Source of the DNA: Oryzias latipes | Taxonomy: Eukaryota; Chordata; Actinopteri; Beloniformes; Adrianichthyidae | Direction: 5' to 3' | Length of the DNA stretch: 64,000 nucleotides | NCBI RefSeq assembly: GCF_002234675.1 | Contig: NC_019876.2 | Span: 21,503,161-21,567,160, forward strand | Translations under genes and position numbers: made by a program | The notes under the pieces: model-generated | Seen by the model: only the letters and a program-made list of their open reading frames with translations | Database searches by the model: none | What the model was told of the DNA's origin: nothing | Shown here: positions 10,413 through 31,596 of the stretch, one piece after another | How the letters are laid out: each line of letters starts with the position of its first letter | How positions within the stretch are numbered: the stretch's first letter is position 1

Positions 10413-11308
10413 ATTGTCAGGTAGGGAGGGCTGGGGAGCATGAAGGACCCAAAATGCAGAGACGGGGGACACACGGTTCCAGGGCAAGGGGTTAATTCTT
10501 CTTTCTCTTTCGGCTTTTCCCACCAGGGGATCGCCACACCGAATCATCTTTTTCCACCTCACTCTATCATGGACATCTTCTACCCTAACATTAGCCAACT
10601 TCATGTCCTCTGTTAAGACATCCATATATCTCCTCTTTGGCCGTCCTCTTGCCCTCCTGCCAGGCAGCTCCATCTCCAACATCCTTCTACCAATATATCC
10701 ACTATCCCTCCTCTGAACATGTCCAAACCATCTCAGTCTGGCTTCTCTGACTTTGTCGCTAACACAGGCAACGTGAGCCGTCCCTCTGATGTACTCGTTC
10801 CTTATCCTGTCTAACCTGGTCACTCCTAAGGAGAACCTCAACATCTTCATCTCCGCTACCTCCATCTCAGCCTCTTGTCTCTGTCTCACTGCTACCGTCT
10901 CTAACCCATAGAGCAGAGCTGGTCTCACCACTGTCTTGTACACCTTTCCTTTGAGTCTTGCTGGCACTCTTCTGTCACACAACACTCCTGACACTTTCCT
11001 CCAACCGCTCCAACCTGCCTGCACTCGCCTCTTCACCTCTTTTCCACAATCCCCATCACACTGAACTGTTGACCCCAAGTACTTAAACTCCTGCACCTTC
11101 TTCACCTCAGTCCCCTGTAACCTAACGCTTCTACCTTGATCCCTCTCGTTCAGACACATGTATTCTGTCTTACTACGACTGACCTTCATACCTCTTCTTT
11201 CCAGAGCAAACCTCCACCTCTCTAGCTGTTCCTCCACCTGCTCTCTACTCTCACTGCAAATTACAATGTCATCCGCAAACATCAACCTCAATCTCCCTAC
11301 CTGACAAT
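10413..11308. repeat. Segment bounded by a perfect 16-bp inverted repeat
   Basis: ATTGTCAGGTAGGGAG at 10413-10428 is exactly the reverse complement of 11293-11308. Between them are about 65 bp of unassigned sequence and then the inverted LINE copy. Without the LINE, the bounded element would be only about 100 bp. It may be a small TIR element invaded by the LINE, or a by-product of the inverted LINE arrangement. Confidence 0.5.
10495..11287 (-). pseudogene. Second RTE-like LINE fragment, inverted
   Basis: Reads on the minus strand from the FADD catalytic box (about 11270) to the same IRCGDP end and the same GAAA-rich tail at 10495. One uninterrupted frame covers about 270 codons, so this copy is less damaged than its plus-strand neighbour, although it is truncated 5' within the RT palm. 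The two copies lie tail to tail about 80 bp apart. Confidence 0.75.
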
Positions 11309-11726
11309 AATTAAGTTAAATCAATGTAAAAAAGTTTATCTTTCCAACATCCATACATGGTCATCTGAGCTTCTTCATCCACTAAATCATCTTCAAATGG
11401 ACACGCCATGCTGCTTCACCTCTCTGAAAACAAACCAACCTTCAACTAAACCTGCTCCAGACCAGGTTATGTTCAGAGTATGAGTTGCTATGCCAACTTG
11501 ACATACCCTGAAACATACCTCCATTTTTGGAACCGAAAGCCGAGGTTATCCACTCACATAACCTTTTTCGAATACCCCCCTGGAATACCTGTTCTAAACA
11601 ACATTATCAACAATGACATCAAACACACTCCTCCATGTTCTGTTGCAAATGCATGTGCTGTCAAAGACCAACTGAGGAAAATTGTGTTTTTAGATGACTT
11701 TTATTGCAAATTCGTATTACTCCCCA
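11309..11726. other. Unassigned spacer
   Basis: No gene or repeat recognized. Open frames here are short and composition-driven. Confidence 0.35.
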
Positions 11727-11945
11727 AGCCAGGCCAAGTGTGCCCCATATGGTTTAAAAGTAGGCGGAAAATGTGGGCCCCGAATGGGTTTGTCCGGAGT
11801 TTACGTGGTGGCCCCACCTGTGTTTGCCTACATTGGCTTACACATCTGGGCAAACACAGGTGGGGCCACCACGGAAACAGCGGACAAACCCATTCGTGGC
11901 CCACATTTTCTGCCCACTTTTAAACCATAAGGGGCTCACTTGGCC
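11727..11945. mobile_element. Fold-back (palindromic) MITE
   Basis: Two arms of about 100 bp are imperfect reverse complements around a spacer near 11833. The left arm reads 'ggccaagtgtgcccc', 'tggtttaaaagtaggc', 'gaatgggtttgtccg', 'gtggccccacctgtg'; the right arm gives the same words in reverse order on the other strand. No coding capacity and no clear target duplication seen. Confidence 0.65.
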
Positions 11946-12493
11946 TTGCTGGCAGGGGGGAAACTCCTGATGAAACTATGCAAAATGATGCAAAAACTCC
12001 CCACCCACCCTGAGAGACACATGGCTTTTACCCCCCCCATCTGACCCTAACTCACCATATCAAGGTTCTGTCACAGATGTACTTTATGACCCTATTGACC
12101 AACCAGCCAACATGCCTAGACCCTCCCATTGTATACACCAACTCCGTCTGGCCACACTATTACATCATCATAATAACACTATTGCATCGATATAACAAAA
12201 ACATGATCAACAACAACAATAGAACAGACAACATCAACGGCAAAATTAAAAAGACAACAACTTTAAAACAAACAACAAACAAAGAAAAAGTAAACAACAT
12301 AAATAAGAACATTATTATCAAGAATGAACGAAAAGAAAGAAAAAAATAAAATCGCGGAAAATCCCAGTGACGTCACTGAAAAGCCCCTGATTTGAGGCGT
12401 TTCCTGCCAAGTGTGTTTCCGGATATTCGAGCTCTTGTACTGCAGCCCGTACGTCCAGCGCTGTGACGTAATGACAATTAAACATTAACATTG
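11946..12493. other. AT-rich spacer grading into the distal promoter of the N4BP1-like gene
   Basis: 12080-12350 is A-rich low-complexity sequence. 12360-12493 contains two CRE-like sites, TGACGTCA at 12368-12375 and TGACGTAA at 12464-12471. Before the L1 inserted, this stretch was contiguous with 17796 onward, so it may be displaced promoter sequence. Confidence 0.4.
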
Positions 12494-12765
12494 TATACTG
12501 TTCTGAATGAATTTGGGGGGGTTCGGCAAGATGGCGGACCGGGAGCCTGTAGTGTTCTAAACTCTGCAGAAGTTTGCGTGCCAAACCCTAGTAACAAGAC
12601 AACAAATGAATACAGTGACTGACTACCGGTAAGAGAGCTTGCTTAAATATATAAAAAAAAAAAAAACGAACTCAACATTACTTACTCGCTCTGGGAGTTC
12701 CTGCTGGGGAAGATCTTTCAATCCACCACTATTATAGCAATTGCTAGCTAGCTATTGCTAACGCC

Positions 12766-13557
12766 ATGCCGAAACGAGATAAAATCAAAGGGAACATGTT
12801 AATGGACACAGATGAAGAGGGCGCAGGTTCTGCTTGTGCACTGCTGCTTGAATCTCCTGCTTCAAGTCCTCTCTCAAAGAAACAGTGTTCAGGAAAAAAA
12901 GAAGAACATGTGTCAAATGCTGATATTCTACACGCAATCCGCGAATTAACAGGCAGGTTTGCTTCACTTGAAGAAAAGATCTGCAGAAACACTGCAGATA
13001 TTGTAACCATCAAAGAAGTGGTGGAAGGATTGGATCATCAGGTTAAAAAAAGCGAGGAAAGGATGCAAGAGGTGAATCAGAGATTTTCAGATCTGGAGAT
13101 GAAGACCGATGAGATGGAACGGTACAGTCGCAGGTGGAATCTGAAGATGTTCAACCTTCCTGAATCCACAAATGAAACAACGGAGGAAACAAGAGGAAAA
13201 GTTTTTGAGGTTTTTGCCCAGATAGCTCCAGAAGAAAGGCAGAAATTTGGCTTTCTCATTGACACAGTGCATCGCGTGGGACAGCGTAAAGATGAAAACA
13301 GGCCTCGACCAGTCATCATTCAATTCACAATGCGAGTCTTCAGGCAGAAAATCTGGAGGGCGTCAAAGGATGCTGCAGTCATGAAGGAAAAGAAGCTTCG
13401 CATCGCCGAAGATTTGACCTTTCGTGAAAGGCAGAACAGAGGAAAGATCTGGCCGTTGGTGGAAAAAGCTCGGAAAGAAGGGAAGAAAGCCACCTGGAGA
13501 GGACAGGATGCCATCATCGATGGAAAGAGAGTTTCAGCTGAAAATCTAAAAGACTGA
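12766..13557 (+). CDS. L1 ORF1 protein (RNA-binding chaperone)
   Basis: 263 codons, intact. A short charged N-terminus with an acidic/Ser patch (residues 1-50) leads to a coiled coil (about 55-120, regular hydrophobic spacing through ELTGRFASLEEKI and EEVNQRFSDLEMK-type segments). Next is an RRM-like domain (about 120-210, RRWNLKMFNLPES and RPVIIQFTMRVFR), and then the basic C-terminal domain (210-263, FRERQNRGKIWPLVEKARK and DGKRVSAENLKD). This matches the transposase_22 family: a trimeric RNA-binding protein that packages element RNA. The start at 12766 is the first ATG after the leader and sits in GCC-ATG context. Confidence 0.9.
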   Translation: MPKRDKIKGNMLMDTDEEGAGSACALLLESPASSPLSKKQCSGKKEEHVSNADILHAIRELTGRFASLEEKICRNTADIVTIKEVVEGLDHQVKKSEERMQEVNQRFSDLEMKTDEMERYSRRWNLKMFNLPESTNETTEETRGKVFEVFAQIAPEERQKFGFLIDTVHRVGQRKDENRPRPVIIQFTMRVFRQKIWRASKDAAVMKEKKLRIAEDLTFRERQNRGKIWPLVEKARKEGKKATWRGQDAIIDGKRVSAENLKD

Positions 13558-13756
13558 TTTATGTAACTGTAAAGGTCGGTAATTAAGAAATATTCCCTTT
13601 GCAACAATCATTTGTTGACTTAGAATTTTACCTTATGAAGGCATGTCAAACTTTCGATAAGTTTTTGTTTCCAACTTATCCCTAAAGCTAGGTAAGTTGG
13701 TATAGAATCGTTATTTGTTCTTAGTTCTTATTTTCAAGTTCTGTGTTCTATAAGCT

Positions 13757-16700
13757 ATGACTGATTTTAAGTTTAACTCTTTAAAAATAATTTCTTTAAA
13801 TGTTAGGGGACTACGTGATACAACCAAGAGAAAAGCATTATTTCTTTTTCTTAGAAGAACTGGCGGAAATATTTTTCTGTTGCAAGAAACTCACTCTTGT
13901 GAGTTGGATGAAAAATTTTGGAGATCTCAGTGGGGTGATCAGTATTTTTTCTCTCATGCTTCTCATCATTCTGCAGGTGTTTCAATACTCTTTAACAAAT
14001 TTACTGGGGATATTTTAGAAAAAAAGAGTTCTGAAGATGGCAGATGGATAGTAATGGCGTTAAAGCTGGATAATTCCATTTTCATAATCCTTAATATGTA
14101 TGGTCACAATATAATAGCACAAACAAAACAATTAGCCACAGATGTTTACAATATTATACAGACTTTTATAAAGAAATATAAAGATGCAATTCTGATTATT
14201 GGGGGAGATTTTAATGATGCCCCAAATGATTGTGTGGATAGATTTCCAGTAAGAGCTCTAAACTCTCAATTTAAATTGACTGATTTCCTAATTGATAAAC
14301 TTTCCCTCATTGATGCGTGGCGTTTTCTCAATCCTAATAGCAAAGAGTTTACCTGGAGTAACTCTCGTAAAACTCTGCAATCAAGAATAGATTTATGGTT
14401 AACATCCTGTAATTGTCTACAATATATAACTAATATTTCACATTGTTATGCCCCATTTTCTGATCACAAAATGATAACTATCCAACTAAATGGTTCAAAA
14501 CACAAAACAAACAATAAATTAAGAGGATATTGGAAATTTAACAACAAATTACTTGAAGATGAACATTTTGAAAATTCCATTAGACAAGAAGCAAAACATA
14601 TATTTGGAAATAAAAGCATGAATGCTAAGCAGAAATGGGAGTTCTTTAAATTTAAAGTTAGATCCATAGCAATTGAACGTAGTAAAACTCTTAACATAAA
14701 CAAACAGGCCAAAGAAAATATGATAATGGAAGCTATACAGTCTTTATTACACAAAACCTTTCTTTCTGATGATGAAAAGACAAATTTAACCCAGCTTCAA
14801 AATGAAATAGATAAATTATACATCGAAGCTGCAAAAGGCGCCTTCATTCGATCTAGAGCAAAATGGCTAGAAAATGGAGAAAAAAATACCAGCTACTTTT
14901 TTGCTTTAGAAAAACGAAATTATAAAAGAAATACAATTACAAAGTTGAAAATTGATAATAATATTTGTACTGATCCAACAGAAATTGCAAACCATGTAAA
15001 AAGATTCTATGAAGAATTATATATTTCCAAATTTAATGAAGAATACAGTCAAAAGTTTTTAGGTAACCTAAAAGAACACATCCCTTCTATTTCAGACACA
15101 TTCAAATCTATCTGTGACGATCCTTTAACTAAAGATGAGCTGCTTAATGCCTTAAAAAAGATGAACAATGGGAAATCTCCAGGAAATGATGGTCTTTCTA
15201 AAGAATTTTATTGTCACTTTTGGGATGTTATCAATCCTCATCTAATGGAGATGTACAAAGAGTGCATTGTACAACAAGAAATGACAGCTACAATGAAACA
15301 GGGTTTAATAACTTTAATACCCAAACCAAATAAAGACCCTGTTATGATAGAAAATTGGAGACCAATAACTCTTTTGAATGTGGATTATAAAATATTAGCT
15401 CTTGTTTATGCCCAACGATTGAAAAGTAATCTACACGAAATTATTAGCGAGACTCAATCTGGTTTTATGAAAAATCGACATATTAGCAATAATATAAGGT
15501 TAATTTTGGATTTATTAGACTATTCAGAACACATTGATTCTGAAGCACTCATTCTTTTTTTAGACTTTTACAAAGCTTTCGACACTGTAGAACATCCATT
15601 TCTCTATAATGCACTGAAATTATTTGGCTTTGGGGAAAATTTCATTTCTATCGCTAAAATGTTTTATAAAGACATTAGCAGCTCTATTCTTCTTTATCCT
15701 AATACATCCCAAAGATTCTCCATAAATAGATCAGTACGCCAAGGATGTCCAATTTCTCCATTTTTCTTTTTAATTGTTGCAGAACTACTTTCATTAAGAA
15801 TTAAAAATTGTCCAAACTTATTAGGTTTATCTATATTTCAGAAAGAAATCAAAATAACACAACTAGCAGATGATACTGCATTATTCTTAAAAGACAGAAA
15901 CCAAGTTGACCTTGCTATAAGCACAATTAACTCCTTTTCAAATGCTTCCGGATTACACCTTAATTTAGGAAAATGTGAAATATTAAGTATTAAAAACGTA
16001 AAATATGAAAAAATTCATAGTATCCCGATTAAAGATGTAGTTACATATTTAGGTATTAGTATAACTAAAGACATTAAATCTAGACAAAAGCAAAACTTCT
16101 CCTTGAGAATTAAAAAAATGCAGGATGTTATGAATATGTGGCTTCAACGAGATCTATCTATTTTTGGCAGGATCCTCTTGACTAAAGCAGAAGGGATCTC
16201 AAGAGTAGTTTATCCTGCCTTATCTTTATTTGTTCCTGATTCAACTTCCAAAGAAATAAATAACCTCTTAGTTAACTTTACATGGAAAAATAGACGTCAC
16301 TATCTCCAGAAAGAACAACTTTATGCCCACTCATGTAAAGGAGGGTTTGAACTCATAAATTTTTCTGATTTGAATTATACATTTAAAATTAACTGGATTA
16401 AAAAATGCCTTCAACACTCAAATTCAATTTGGTATTTCATCCCCTTCAATATTTTTAATAAAATTGGTGGCCTTCAATTTCTATTAAAATGTAACTATAA
16501 TATCAAAAAGATTCCCGTCAATCTCTCAAATTTTTATCAGCAGGCTCTTCTTGCTTGGAAGTTATGTTATAATCACAATTTCTCACCACACAAAAGTATA
16601 ATTTGGAACAATGAAGACATAACAATACAAAATAAATCTTTGTTTAAACAAAACTGGATTGACAAAAAAATAATTTATGTTTCGGATCTTTTTGACGAGA

Positions 16701-17485
16701 ATGGTACGATTTTGGATTATGGCAGATTTCTAAATAAAATGTGTTTTCCAGTAACCAGCAAAGAATTTAATGGTGTAATGAAAGCTCTCCCCTCAGGATT
16801 AATTCAGCTGATGACTTCTCACCTTAAATATCAAGACGCCTCTAAAATTGACTCTCCTTTAATGATTAATGGCATTGATATTCTCAATAAAAAATGCAAC
16901 AATAAATATATTCGGAATACCTTAAGTGAAAAAAGACATATCACACCAAAAGGAGAAATATTTTGGAACAACCTTTTAAATGATATAAATTGGAAAAAAG
17001 CTTGGTTATTGCCAGATAAATTTTGTATAAATAACAAAGTTAAAGAAATACACAAAAAAATTCTACATAACATTTACCCCACAAATATGTTTATATCCAA
17101 ATTCTCAAATATAGAAAATAATTGTAGTTTTTGTATTGATTTCCCTGAATCAGTTCTTCATCTTTTCTACTTTTGTAAACTTTCCCTTGAATTTTGGAAC
17201 CAATTAGAATGCTTTGTAAACAGCAAATTTAACTGTAACGTTGCTTTAAAATTGAAACAAATAGTTGCATATTTTAATTCGGATGATAAAAAAGTAGAAA
17301 AAAGTATTAATTTGTTACTTCTCCTTTCCAAATTTTACATTCATAAGTGCAGAATTAAAAAAACAACTCCCAACTTCACCATATTTAAGTTCGAGATGCT
17401 CCAGTTTTATGAATATATAAAAAAAATTAATACACCCAAAGCAAGTAACACTGAAATAATTTGTGCTTTTTTGTTTGATAGGTAA
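13757..17485 (+). CDS. L1 ORF2 protein: AP endonuclease and reverse transcriptase
   Basis: 1242 codons, no internal stop. The N-terminal AP-like endonuclease (residues 1-240) shows SLNVRG, LLQETH, GGDFND, SRIDLW and SDH, the metal and catalytic motifs of the family. The reverse transcriptase domain (about 480-790) shows IENWRPITLLN, SGFMKNRHI, LFLDFYKAFD, RQGCPISPFFF and the catalytic box LADDTALF. A Cys-rich C-terminal motif (CSFC...HLFYFC, about residues 1120-1140) resembles the L1/Tx1 zinc knuckle. All catalytic residues I can check are present, so the enzyme could be functional. Codon use is strongly AT-rich, unlike the neighbouring host exons. Confidence 0.93.
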   Translation: MTDFKFNSLKIISLNVRGLRDTTKRKALFLFLRRTGGNIFLLQETHSCELDEKFWRSQWGDQYFFSHASHHSAGVSILFNKFTGDILEKKSSEDGRWIVMALKLDNSIFIILNMYGHNIIAQTKQLATDVYNIIQTFIKKYKDAILIIGGDFNDAPNDCVDRFPVRALNSQFKLTDFLIDKLSLIDAWRFLNPNSKEFTWSNSRKTLQSRIDLWLTSCNCLQYITNISHCYAPFSDHKMITIQLNGSKHKTNNKLRGYWKFNNKLLEDEHFENSIRQEAKHIFGNKSMNAKQKWEFFKFKVRSIAIERSKTLNINKQAKENMIMEAIQSLLHKTFLSDDEKTNLTQLQNEIDKLYIEAAKGAFIRSRAKWLENGEKNTSYFFALEKRNYKRNTITKLKIDNNICTDPTEIANHVKRFYEELYISKFNEEYSQKFLGNLKEHIPSISDTFKSICDDPLTKDELLNALKKMNNGKSPGNDGLSKEFYCHFWDVINPHLMEMYKECIVQQEMTATMKQGLITLIPKPNKDPVMIENWRPITLLNVDYKILALVYAQRLKSNLHEIISETQSGFMKNRHISNNIRLILDLLDYSEHIDSEALILFLDFYKAFDTVEHPFLYNALKLFGFGENFISIAKMFYKDISSSILLYPNTSQRFSINRSVRQGCPISPFFFLIVAELLSLRIKNCPNLLGLSIFQKEIKITQLADDTALFLKDRNQVDLAISTINSFSNASGLHLNLGKCEILSIKNVKYEKIHSIPIKDVVTYLGISITKDIKSRQKQNFSLRIKKMQDVMNMWLQRDLSIFGRILLTKAEGISRVVYPALSLFVPDSTSKEINNLLVNFTWKNRRHYLQKEQLYAHSCKGGFELINFSDLNYTFKINWIKKCLQHSNSIWYFIPFNIFNKIGGLQFLLKCNYNIKKIPVNLSNFYQQALLAWKLCYNHNFSPHKSIIWNNEDITIQNKSLFKQNWIDKKIIYVSDLFDENGTILDYGRFLNKMCFPVTSKEFNGVMKALPSGLIQLMTSHLKYQDASKIDSPLMINGIDILNKKCNNKYIRNTLSEKRHITPKGEIFWNNLLNDINWKKAWLLPDKFCINNKVKEIHKKILHNIYPTNMFISKFSNIENNCSFCIDFPESVLHLFYFCKLSLEFWNQLECFVNSKFNCNVALKLKQIVAYFNSDDKKVEKSINLLLLLSKFYIHKCRIKKTTPNFTIFKFEMLQFYEYIKKINTPKASNTEIICAFLFDR

Positions 17486-17741
17486 TCCCCTCCTCTAAGA
17501 AAACTTTGTATTATAAATATTATTATCATTATTTTGTAATCCCCTTTTATATATTTTAAGATAATTTATTTTTCTATCAGCATATTCTATTTTGGATATA
17601 TTTCTGATTATTTTATTATTATTATTTTTTCTTCTTGAAAGGATTCAATAAGTTTGGATTGATGACATTGACTATCACTGCTGATGCTCTTTCTGAGTCT
17701 TTGATGCTGGATTTTGTATGCTTATGCTTTGTTCAATAAAG

Positions 17742-17784
<43 letters not shown>

Positions 17785-17795
17785 CTGTTCTGAAT

Positions 17796-18011
17796 TCAAC
17801 CTAAACTAGATCGGCTCGTGCACACGCCCTTACAGGCACGGGGCCGCGCGAGTTTCCTTCAGTTTCGTTTCTGATCCCATAGTGTTTCTGCTCAGCTCCA
17901 ATTGCGGTCGCGCGCGCAAACTTTGGACCCCCGCGTGTTGTTGGACCTTCCGGAAGTAGAGCGAATGGAGGGCTGAGGTGATGAGCTCCCCACCAAAGAA
18001 GGATCACGTAG
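17796..18011 (+). promoter_or_regulatory. Promoter and non-coding first exon of the N4BP1-like gene
   Basis: This GC/CpG-rich stretch starts directly after the L1 duplication. It contains an interferon-response-like cluster at 17851-17873 (on the minus strand GAAAC-GAAACT-GAAGGAAACT, i.e. several GAAA half sites) and an ETS/GABP site CCGGAAGT at 17950-17957. A donor at 18011|GTAAAA ends the first exon. Two short upstream frames start at 17965 (3 codons) and 17981. The transcription start is not visible; exon 1 limits on the 5' side are an estimate. Confidence 0.55.
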
Positions 18012-19317
18012 GTAAAACTAAAGTTCTGCTTGTTGGGTTCGGTGTGGTTCAGTCGTCTCTTCCTTGTTGTGGAGACAGGCACGCGCTGTCTGCTTCGTGA
18101 GAAGAGATATTTAAAGCTGAGATATAAAAAAAAAGAAAATACAAGTTTGTGAACCAGCAGTGTTGTTTACTTGTTTATAAGCTAAACAACATCGTTTTGG
18201 TCACGTTGTTGTGAAAGGGGGTGAGGGCGCCATGTTTCATTCTTTTTACGTCATACTGACTGATCGTTGGGCACATATGATATTAGTTTTTGTTTACCAA
18301 CATTTGAATCATCAGGCAGTCATTGAAACGAGTCTGGTCATTCTGGGTTCTCTGAGGTTCCTCATCGTGGATCAACATGTCACTGAACAGCAGCCATGCA
18401 GCTGCGCATAAAAAGCCCCAGTATGCGTTTCTCTAGGAACCTACAGCCCATTTTAGAAACAATCATGGGGCAATCCACCACAAACAACCGATTTGCTTTT
18501 TGCACAAGTGATTTGCTTTGGATTTCCCTTCCCTGTTCAGTGTCAATTTCCCCCTAATCACAGCAACAAACAGGAAGCAGGACCTGTTTTCATAAAGTTT
18601 CTCTGTAAGTGTAGAAAAACATTCACTCTGACAGGTATAATCCTGGTCTAATCCTAGTCTGGTGCTTCCTTGGTACATGACAGTGGGAATCCACCCTTCT
18701 GACCTGGGGTGTTTGTGTCTTGTTATTCAGTAGGTTCTAGTCTGTGCCAGCAGTATTTGAACCAGTTAACCCAGAAATGTTAGTTTAGAACTTAAAGGCC
18801 TGTCGGATCCCTGATCTAAGACATTTTCTCACTCCATTCAGATGTTGGTAAAGATCCACTCCATTCTGATGCATCCACTCTTCGTTTTCCTTGTCTGAGC
18901 TGGAATCTGGATCTAAACTATGCGGCTGGATAGCTCCAATATTCCTCGCCATTTTTGTTGCACCACTAATGTTAGAATGTGTTGTCAGGGCCTGTAAACT
19001 AGCAGAAGAGTATGTAAACAGATGGATGACGGGGATGGGGGCGGGCTTACGGTGCTTCAACAGTCCAACCCACAACTGAGGTGTGAATTTCTGATGGACT
19101 CCTCCTGCTCTGCAGAAACTATGTCCTAGAAAACAACACAGGTTTTTTTATTTAGGCTAAAAACGGCATAATCATAGTTAAAGACCACTGGGAATGCTTT
19201 TACAACAGATCAAAAGGATGATTGGAGTGGGTTTTTATTAACTTTGCTCCACAGTCGTTGTCAGCACCATCCGTGTCTTTCTCAGTCTCATCACTAAGAT
19301 CTTTTTTTTTTCTCCAG
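18012..19317 (+). other. Intron 1 of the N4BP1-like gene
   Basis: Contains a copy of a dispersed repeat (18785-19205, minus orientation) otherwise seen at 27800, 37030, 43790 and 47730. The acceptor is a strong polypyrimidine tract ending TCTCCAG at 19317. The remainder shows nothing recognizable. Confidence 0.6.
18785..19205 (-). repeat. Dispersed repeat family R, copy 1
   Basis: On the minus strand it carries 'taggacatagtttctgcag', the 'gtgggttgg' region and 'gagctatccagccgcatag'. The same words recur in plus orientation at 27875, 37170, 43870-44030 and 47829. No frame and no clear ends; an old DNA-transposon relic is likely but unproven. Confidence 0.5.
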
Positions 19318-19318
19318 T

Positions 19319-30253
<10,935 letters not shown>

Positions 30254-30815
30254 AATCTCCTGAAGTTTTTTTCAATCTTTCTTTTTTTTGGATCAGCAGT
30301 GTTTTTTTTGCTTCAGCTGTATTCCATTGAAGCAGCTTTATTTTGTGTGTGGGGAGCCGTGAAAACATTCTGGATAGAATGAAATGATTTCCATTTGTCA
30401 CATGTCCTCCATGTGAAGGTGATCATGATTTTCCAGATTATATTTATAGACAATGTTAATAATTTGAAATGCAGGCTTTAATCTAGCTGATTTAGTCATT
30501 TTACAAACTCTTTTTTACAAACTTTTACTATTAAATTATTATTAAAGGTTTTTCAAAGGAGTTCCTGGGATCTTCTGTCAGGCTCTTTCATGAAAGCAAA
30601 GGCCCCCTGCTTGACAGCAGTCTACAGTTTAAGCAGCCCTCTCAGACTCCCGGCCTCCTGCTGGTTTTTCAGAAATCCTGCCTCGTCTGCTGCTGATTAC
30701 CTGGATCTGGTTGTTTAGCCAGTGAGGAGCTTCATTAGCAGATTAATTTAAAATCATGTAGGACACAGGCCTGGCGTTTGAGCCCTGGGGTTTAAGGTGA
30801 TCTCTGATCTCAGAA
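30254..30815 (+). other. 3' UTR of the N4BP1-like gene and short spacer
   Basis: Follows the TAA at 30251-30253. ATTAAA signals at 30530-30535 and 30541-30546 are the likely polyadenylation region. Beyond about 30570 nothing is recognized. Confidence 0.5.
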
Positions 30816-31562
30816 GTGGAACAGTGCATGTCCCCTTGGTCTGGCCCTGGTCTGGGTGGGGGATGTGATTGCCCTGCGGGTGGATTTCCTCGATCTGCTA
30901 TACCACCTGGGTGTCGGGGTTCCTGGCTACTACTGCTGCTTTGGCGGGGGTCTTGGTGTGGAGGTGAATGGGCCCTTCCTCTTTTTACATTCCATCAAGA
31001 GGACAGGTGTTAGCTCACCTTTGCACAATAGTACACATGACTGAATGATAAATGCTTTACATGTGATGGTTTGTATGCATATGTATGTGTGTGAACTGTA
31101 GTTGTATTGTGTACGTGTTGACATGTACAATATGAAGAGTTTTGGAGCCAAGAGGCGTGTTTGTAAAATTTAAGTGTGCGTGGACAGGCCCCGCCCCTTT
31201 TGGACTAACATTTGCACCCGACAGTAATGATTATAAACTTCCAGCAACTTGTTGCTGTATGATTCTACCCCCGCTTCTATAATCATCCTCCTATTTACTT
31301 TATGCCCCCTTTCTCCCTTTTGTGCCCTTACCCCTCCCCAACATCCCTCTCTTCTTCCCTCCTCCTCTTTTCCATCTAATCCAACTGATACAAATACAAT
31401 ATAAATAAAGTTGTGGCCTAAATTACAAAAGGGGTTTATGCAAATATAAACCTTGTGAATAAGAAGATTCATAAACCTCTATTGTAACAGTAAAATATGT
31501 CCAACACAAGAGGCTTTCAGCTCACATCTGTTTGCTCAGCTGTTGGACAGGACAAGTTTAAA
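30816..31562 (+). repeat. Second plus-strand copy of the G-rich/poly-A repeat family
   Basis: Short G-rich head (30830-30970) followed by the same ordered words found at 2150-2752, ending 'gctgttggacaggacaag' and an A-rich tail at about 31558. Compared with the copy at 1-2752, the G-rich body is reduced from about 2 kb to 0.15 kb, so that part is hypervariable. Confidence 0.7.
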
Positions 31563-31596
31563 AAAGAAAAGGTATAACAATGTAAATGGTGTACAC

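Larger units (their letters stand above)
12494..17795 (+). mobile_element. Full-length L1-clade retrotransposon with 15-bp target-site duplication
   Basis: The element spans 12509-17780. It is flanked by an identical 15-mer, TATACTGTTCTGAAT, at 12494-12508 and 17781-17795. It has a GC-rich 5' leader beginning near 'ttcggcaagatggcggac' (12530), ORF1 (12766-13557), a 199-bp inter-ORF spacer, ORF2 (13757-17485), an AT-rich 3' UTR with AATAAA at 17735-17740, and a 35-nt poly-A tract (17746-17780). The complete architecture, perfect duplication and uninterrupted frames mark a young insertion. Assignment to L1 rather than the related Tx1 clade rests on the ORF1/ORF2 pattern and poly-A tail and is not proven. 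Confidence 0.93.

Noticed and set aside
17981..18010. ATG in exon 1 as the start of the N4BP1-like protein
   Set aside because: After splicing at 18011 to 19318 the frame meets a stop within three codons, so it is an upstream ORF, not the protein start.
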